From Syntrophaceae bacterium (lineage in GTDB: Bacteria > Desulfobacterota > Desulfomonilia > Desulfomonilales > Desulfomonilaceae): a stretch of 8,339 nucleotides of DNA. How positions within the stretch are numbered: the stretch's first letter is position 1; the number at the start of each line of letters is the position of its first letter. The notes below the pieces were generated by a model, which searched no databases, was not told the DNA's origin, and saw only the letters and a list, made by a program, of their open reading frames with translations. Position numbers and translations under genes: made by a program. Shown here piece by piece: positions 6,289-8,339 of the stretch. Location: assembly GCA_014874425.1 (NCBI GenBank), contig JACWAG010000492.1, positions 1 to 8,339 on the forward strand, written 5' to 3'.

Positions 6289-6310
6289 TGTTACGCGATA
6301 TAAAGTAACA
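6289..6310 (+). promoter_or_regulatory. Perfect inverted repeat TGTTAC-N10-GTAACA, operator or leader hairpin
   Basis: TGTTAC (6289-6294) and GTAACA (6305-6310) are exact reverse complements ten bases apart. They surround a possible -10 element (TATAAA, 6299-6304). Two 6-bp half sites about one and a half helical turns apart, centre to centre, suit a dimeric DNA-binding regulator. If transcription starts at the upstream promoter, the same sequence would instead lie in the leader RNA, 13 bases before the ribosome-binding site. No regulator gene is in the window. Confidence 0.45.
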
Positions 6311-6341
6311 ATTTACATCAGAAAGGAGGGTTGAAAAACTA

Positions 6342-7538
6342 ATGGCGGGTAGCCGATTGTATTTTGAACCATTTTTCACGTGGGTTAACAGAGGCCGGAT
6401 TCTTTTTTCTCCAGGCAGCAGAGCTGAGATTGCCTTCGAACTTCGGCAACTCGGCGCTTCAAAGCCACTTATTATAACCGATAAGGGATTGGTCGGCGCA
6501 GGGGTGGCTGACCAGATCTTACAGAAACTGGAAAGCCAGGATTTACAAATCGCAGGGTTATTTGACGCTGTGACGCAGGACGCCAGGATCGAAAATATCA
6601 ATAAGGCCGCCCGGTTTTACAGGGATGCCGGAGCAGACTCATTGATAGCTGTTGGAGGTGGCAGTGTTTTGGACACTGCAAAAGCGGTAAATATTCTAGT
6701 GGGAGCTGGTTTAGAAGATTTCAAACCTCTAGCGGACCAAGCGGCGCTATGGGAAGACGCTTCCCATCTACCGCCGCACATTGCGGTCCCGACTACCGCT
6801 GGTACGGGATGCGAGGTAACCAACGTCATCGTCGTCCTAGATTCTGAATCACAAGCCAAACTTTCTGTAACACACCCTTTTTGCAACGCGGATTTATCGA
6901 TACTCGATCCTGAGTTAACCATCAAGCTTCCACCAAAGATCACCGCTTTCACGGGTATCGACGCTCTAACCCACGCGATAGAGGGCATAACCTCAATAGG
7001 CGCTCAACCAATCTCAGACGCTTTGGGATTACAAGCGATAAGAACGATTACGCGGGCCCTTCCGCTTGCTGTGTTGGAACCTGAGAATATTGAAGCGCGA
7101 GGAGACATGATGATTGCCGCCACTATGGCCGGGATGTGTTTCTGTAATTCCATGCTTGGAGCGACTCACGCCACGGCTCATGCCCTTGGCGCTCTGTATG
7201 GTATCCCACATGGCCTTGCAAACGCGGTAATGCTACCGCTTGTAATGGAATTTAACATTAAGGAGGCCACCCAACGATATTCAATTATCGCTCAGGCCTT
7301 GGGCGTCCCAACGGATGGATCTTGTTCCAGGAGTAACGCCGAGTCCGCGGTGGACGCTGTCAGGAAATTGAAGATGGAAATCGGTCTAAAAGAAACTCTC
7401 AAAGACTTTCATGTTCCAGGAGATCCGAATAAGCTGTCCGACTTGGTGGAACTCGCCGCTGGTGACAGTCAGATAAGTTACAATCCCCGAATGATGGATG
7501 AGTCTGATATACTGAATCTGTATTTGAAAGCGCAGTGA
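6342..7538 (+). CDS. Iron-containing (group III) alcohol dehydrogenase
   Basis: This 398-residue protein has the usual length and layout of NAD(P)-dependent iron-type alcohol dehydrogenases, which interconvert alcohols and aldehydes in the cytoplasm. The N-terminal Rossmann-like half has the nucleotide motif AVGGGSVLDTAKA (103-115, GGGS at 105-108) and PTTAGTGCEVT (150-160). The helical C-terminal half has the metal ligands by comparison with FucO: D207 and H211 in TGIDALTHAIEG, H276 in GATHATAH, and H290 in GIPHG; H280 matches the second, catalytic histidine. All ligands are present, so it should be active. A strong AGGAGG (6324-6329) precedes the ATG at a rather long 12-base spacing; the TTG inside that gap is followed by an in-frame stop, so it is not the start. 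It heads an operon with an SCP2-domain gene and an aldehyde:ferredoxin oxidoreductase gene. The chain length or class of its alcohol cannot be read from sequence. Confidence 0.95.
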   Translation: MAGSRLYFEPFFTWVNRGRILFSPGSRAEIAFELRQLGASKPLIITDKGLVGAGVADQILQKLESQDLQIAGLFDAVTQDARIENINKAARFYRDAGADSLIAVGGGSVLDTAKAVNILVGAGLEDFKPLADQAALWEDASHLPPHIAVPTTAGTGCEVTNVIVVLDSESQAKLSVTHPFCNADLSILDPELTIKLPPKITAFTGIDALTHAIEGITSIGAQPISDALGLQAIRTITRALPLAVLEPENIEARGDMMIAATMAGMCFCNSMLGATHATAHALGALYGIPHGLANAVMLPLVMEFNIKEATQRYSIIAQALGVPTDGSCSRSNAESAVDAVRKLKMEIGLKETLKDFHVPGDPNKLSDLVELAAGDSQISYNPRMMDESDILNLYLKAQ

Positions 7539-7544
7539 AAAATT

Positions 7545-7550
7545 GGGAGG
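7545..7550 (+). promoter_or_regulatory. Ribosome-binding site deciding the SCP2 gene start
   Basis: GGGAGG lies 5 bases before the ATG at 7556. An in-frame GTG at 7535, overlapping the dehydrogenase stop, has no such site and would place this sequence inside the coding region, so 7556 is preferred. Confidence 0.8.
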
Positions 7551-7555
7551 TGATA

Positions 7556-7975
7556 ATGGAATTTTGGAAAGATGAAACCGAGCCAATAAAGGCCTTTATT
7601 GAACTGTTCAACCGCGCAAAACAGGACACTGAGTTGTATGAGGGACTGAAAAAGGTGAATCAGTTGATTTGGTTCGATTACACTGAAAATGGCCCAAATT
7701 GCTCATTCTACGTCGATTGCAGAGGAGGAGAGGTAAAGGTCTCCCCAGGGAAACCCGATGATCAACCTGATCTGACAATGAGCCTTTCCGCAGATGACGC
7801 CCACAGATCATGGTCTAACAAATTGAACCCTGTTATGGCTATAACAAGAAAAAAGATAAGGATAAAAGGTTCTGCGACGGGTCTCTTAAAATTGGCGCCA
7901 AAACTTAAAAAGGTCGCGACAATTTACAACGTAACACTTAAAGATCTCGGTTGGGAGAGCAAGATAATTTCCTAA
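7556..7975 (+). CDS. SCP2 (sterol carrier protein 2)-domain protein
   Basis: This 139-residue protein is nearly all one SCP2-type domain. Residues about 35-132 show the pattern of the family: IWFDYTENGPNCSFYVDCRG, then EVKVSPGKPDDQPDLTMSLS, then a helix DAHRSWSNKLNPVMAITRKK and the strand IRIKGSATGLLKLAPKLKK. In this fold the KIRIKGxxxxLLKL segment and the beta-sheet wall form a hydrophobic tunnel that holds lipids or fatty acyl groups. It has no signal peptide or membrane helix, so it is cytoplasmic. It sits between an alcohol dehydrogenase (17-base gap) and an aldehyde:ferredoxin oxidoreductase (19-base gap). From that I infer that it carries or presents a hydrophobic alcohol, aldehyde or acid, or acts as a small accessory subunit. 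Fold assignment is fairly firm; the role is inference. Confidence 0.85.
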   Translation: MEFWKDETEPIKAFIELFNRAKQDTELYEGLKKVNQLIWFDYTENGPNCSFYVDCRGGEVKVSPGKPDDQPDLTMSLSADDAHRSWSNKLNPVMAITRKKIRIKGSATGLLKLAPKLKKVATIYNVTLKDLGWESKIIS

Positions 7976-7994
7976 TTATCTCAGAGGTATATTC

Positions 7995-8339
7995 ATGAAG
8001 GGCAGTACCGGCCATTTTCTTTCCGTCAACCTATCGGATGGCTCGACTAATTCATTTTGTCCCCCAATAGATTACTACTCGAGGTTCATAGGGGGCGCAG
8101 GCTTTGCAGCCAGGCTATTCGTAGAGCGAGGCAATTTTGAAACTGATCCACTAGCTCCGGACGCTTTGCTCATTTTTTGTTTAGGTCCGTTTGCGGGCCT
8201 GAGACTTTCTGGAGCGAGCCGTTTTTCCGCGGCGGCTTGCTCACCACTTACCGGCCACTGGGCCGACTCCTCGTGTGGGGGTAACTTTGCCCCTGAATTG
8301 AAATTTGCGGGTTTTGACGGCATACTTATTTCGGGGAAA
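7995..8339 (+). CDS. Aldehyde:ferredoxin oxidoreductase (AOR family), N-terminal part
   Basis: The frame is open from the ATG at 7995 to the window edge, 115 codons, so only the N-terminal part of an expected protein of about 600 residues is present. AGAGG lies 7 bases upstream. The fragment follows the AOR N-terminal domain closely: GHFLSVNLSDGS near the start, FIGGAGFAARLFVE (31-44), DPLAPDALLIFCLGPFAG (51-68), SGASRFSAAACSPLTGHWAD (72-91), and GGNFAPELKFAGFDGILISGK (95-115). Family members bind a tungsten or molybdenum bis-pterin and a 4Fe-4S cluster, and oxidise aldehydes to acids with ferredoxin as partner, or the reverse. The cluster cysteines lie in the missing C-terminal part. The stretch DSSCGG at 91-96 has serine where many relatives have asparagine (D-x-N-S-G-G). 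With the upstream alcohol dehydrogenase it would make an alcohol-aldehyde-acid pathway. The BamB-like branch seems less likely because the local motif reads SGASRFS. Confidence 0.92.
   Translation, partial: MKGSTGHFLSVNLSDGSTNSFCPPIDYYSRFIGGAGFAARLFVERGNFETDPLAPDALLIFCLGPFAGLRLSGASRFSAAACSPLTGHWADSSCGGNFAPELKFAGFDGILISGK

Noticed and set aside
7535..7555. GTG start for the SCP2 gene overlapping the dehydrogenase stop
   Set aside because: The strong GGGAGG at 7545-7550 is correctly spaced only for the ATG at 7556.
8075..8323. Minus-strand 82-codon frame opposite the AOR gene
   Set aside because: It lies wholly antisense to a clearly recognisable AOR N-terminal domain and its translation is low-complexity Pro/Ala/Ser.

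Overview
The window reads as a chromosomal segment of a Gram-negative, probably anaerobic bacterium of moderate GC. Signal peptides, an AMIN-domain envelope protein, a membrane rhodanese beside a MauE/DoxX protein, and an aldehyde:ferredoxin oxidoreductase gene in one operon with an iron-type alcohol dehydrogenase together recall sulfate-reducing or syntrophic Desulfobacterota. That assignment is an inference from gene content; there is no rRNA or other marker gene here.

Left part, all minus strand. Two tandem genes encode exported proteins made almost wholly of tetratricopeptide repeats (1-1131, cut by the window edge, and 1240-2664). They look co-transcribed from a promoter near 2706-2733. 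Upstream of them, also minus strand, is a compact three-gene operon read from 4870 down to 2966: a membrane-anchored rhodanese, a MauE/DoxX-type redox membrane protein, and a NodB-fold polysaccharide-deacetylase-like protein joined to the preceding gene by an ATGA overlap.

Middle. An AT-rich divergent intergenic region (4871-5045) separates that operon from a plus-strand gene for an exported AMIN-domain protein (5046-6128). A hairpin lies after its stop.

Right part, plus strand. A second operon starts at 6342: an iron-containing alcohol dehydrogenase, a small SCP2 sterol-carrier-domain protein, and the first 115 codons of an aldehyde:ferredoxin oxidoreductase, with gaps of 17 and 19 bases. 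The likely logic is alcohol to aldehyde (NAD-linked), then aldehyde to acid (ferredoxin-linked), or the reverse. The SCP2 protein may handle a hydrophobic substrate. Its upstream region has a good sigma70-like promoter and a perfect TGTTAC-N10-GTAACA inverted repeat that could be an operator or an RNA hairpin.

No tRNA, rRNA, insertion sequence, CRISPR array or phage gene was seen. The best candidate for an under-described system is the alcohol dehydrogenase/SCP2/aldehyde oxidoreductase operon. The rhodanese/MauE/deacetylase operon is second.
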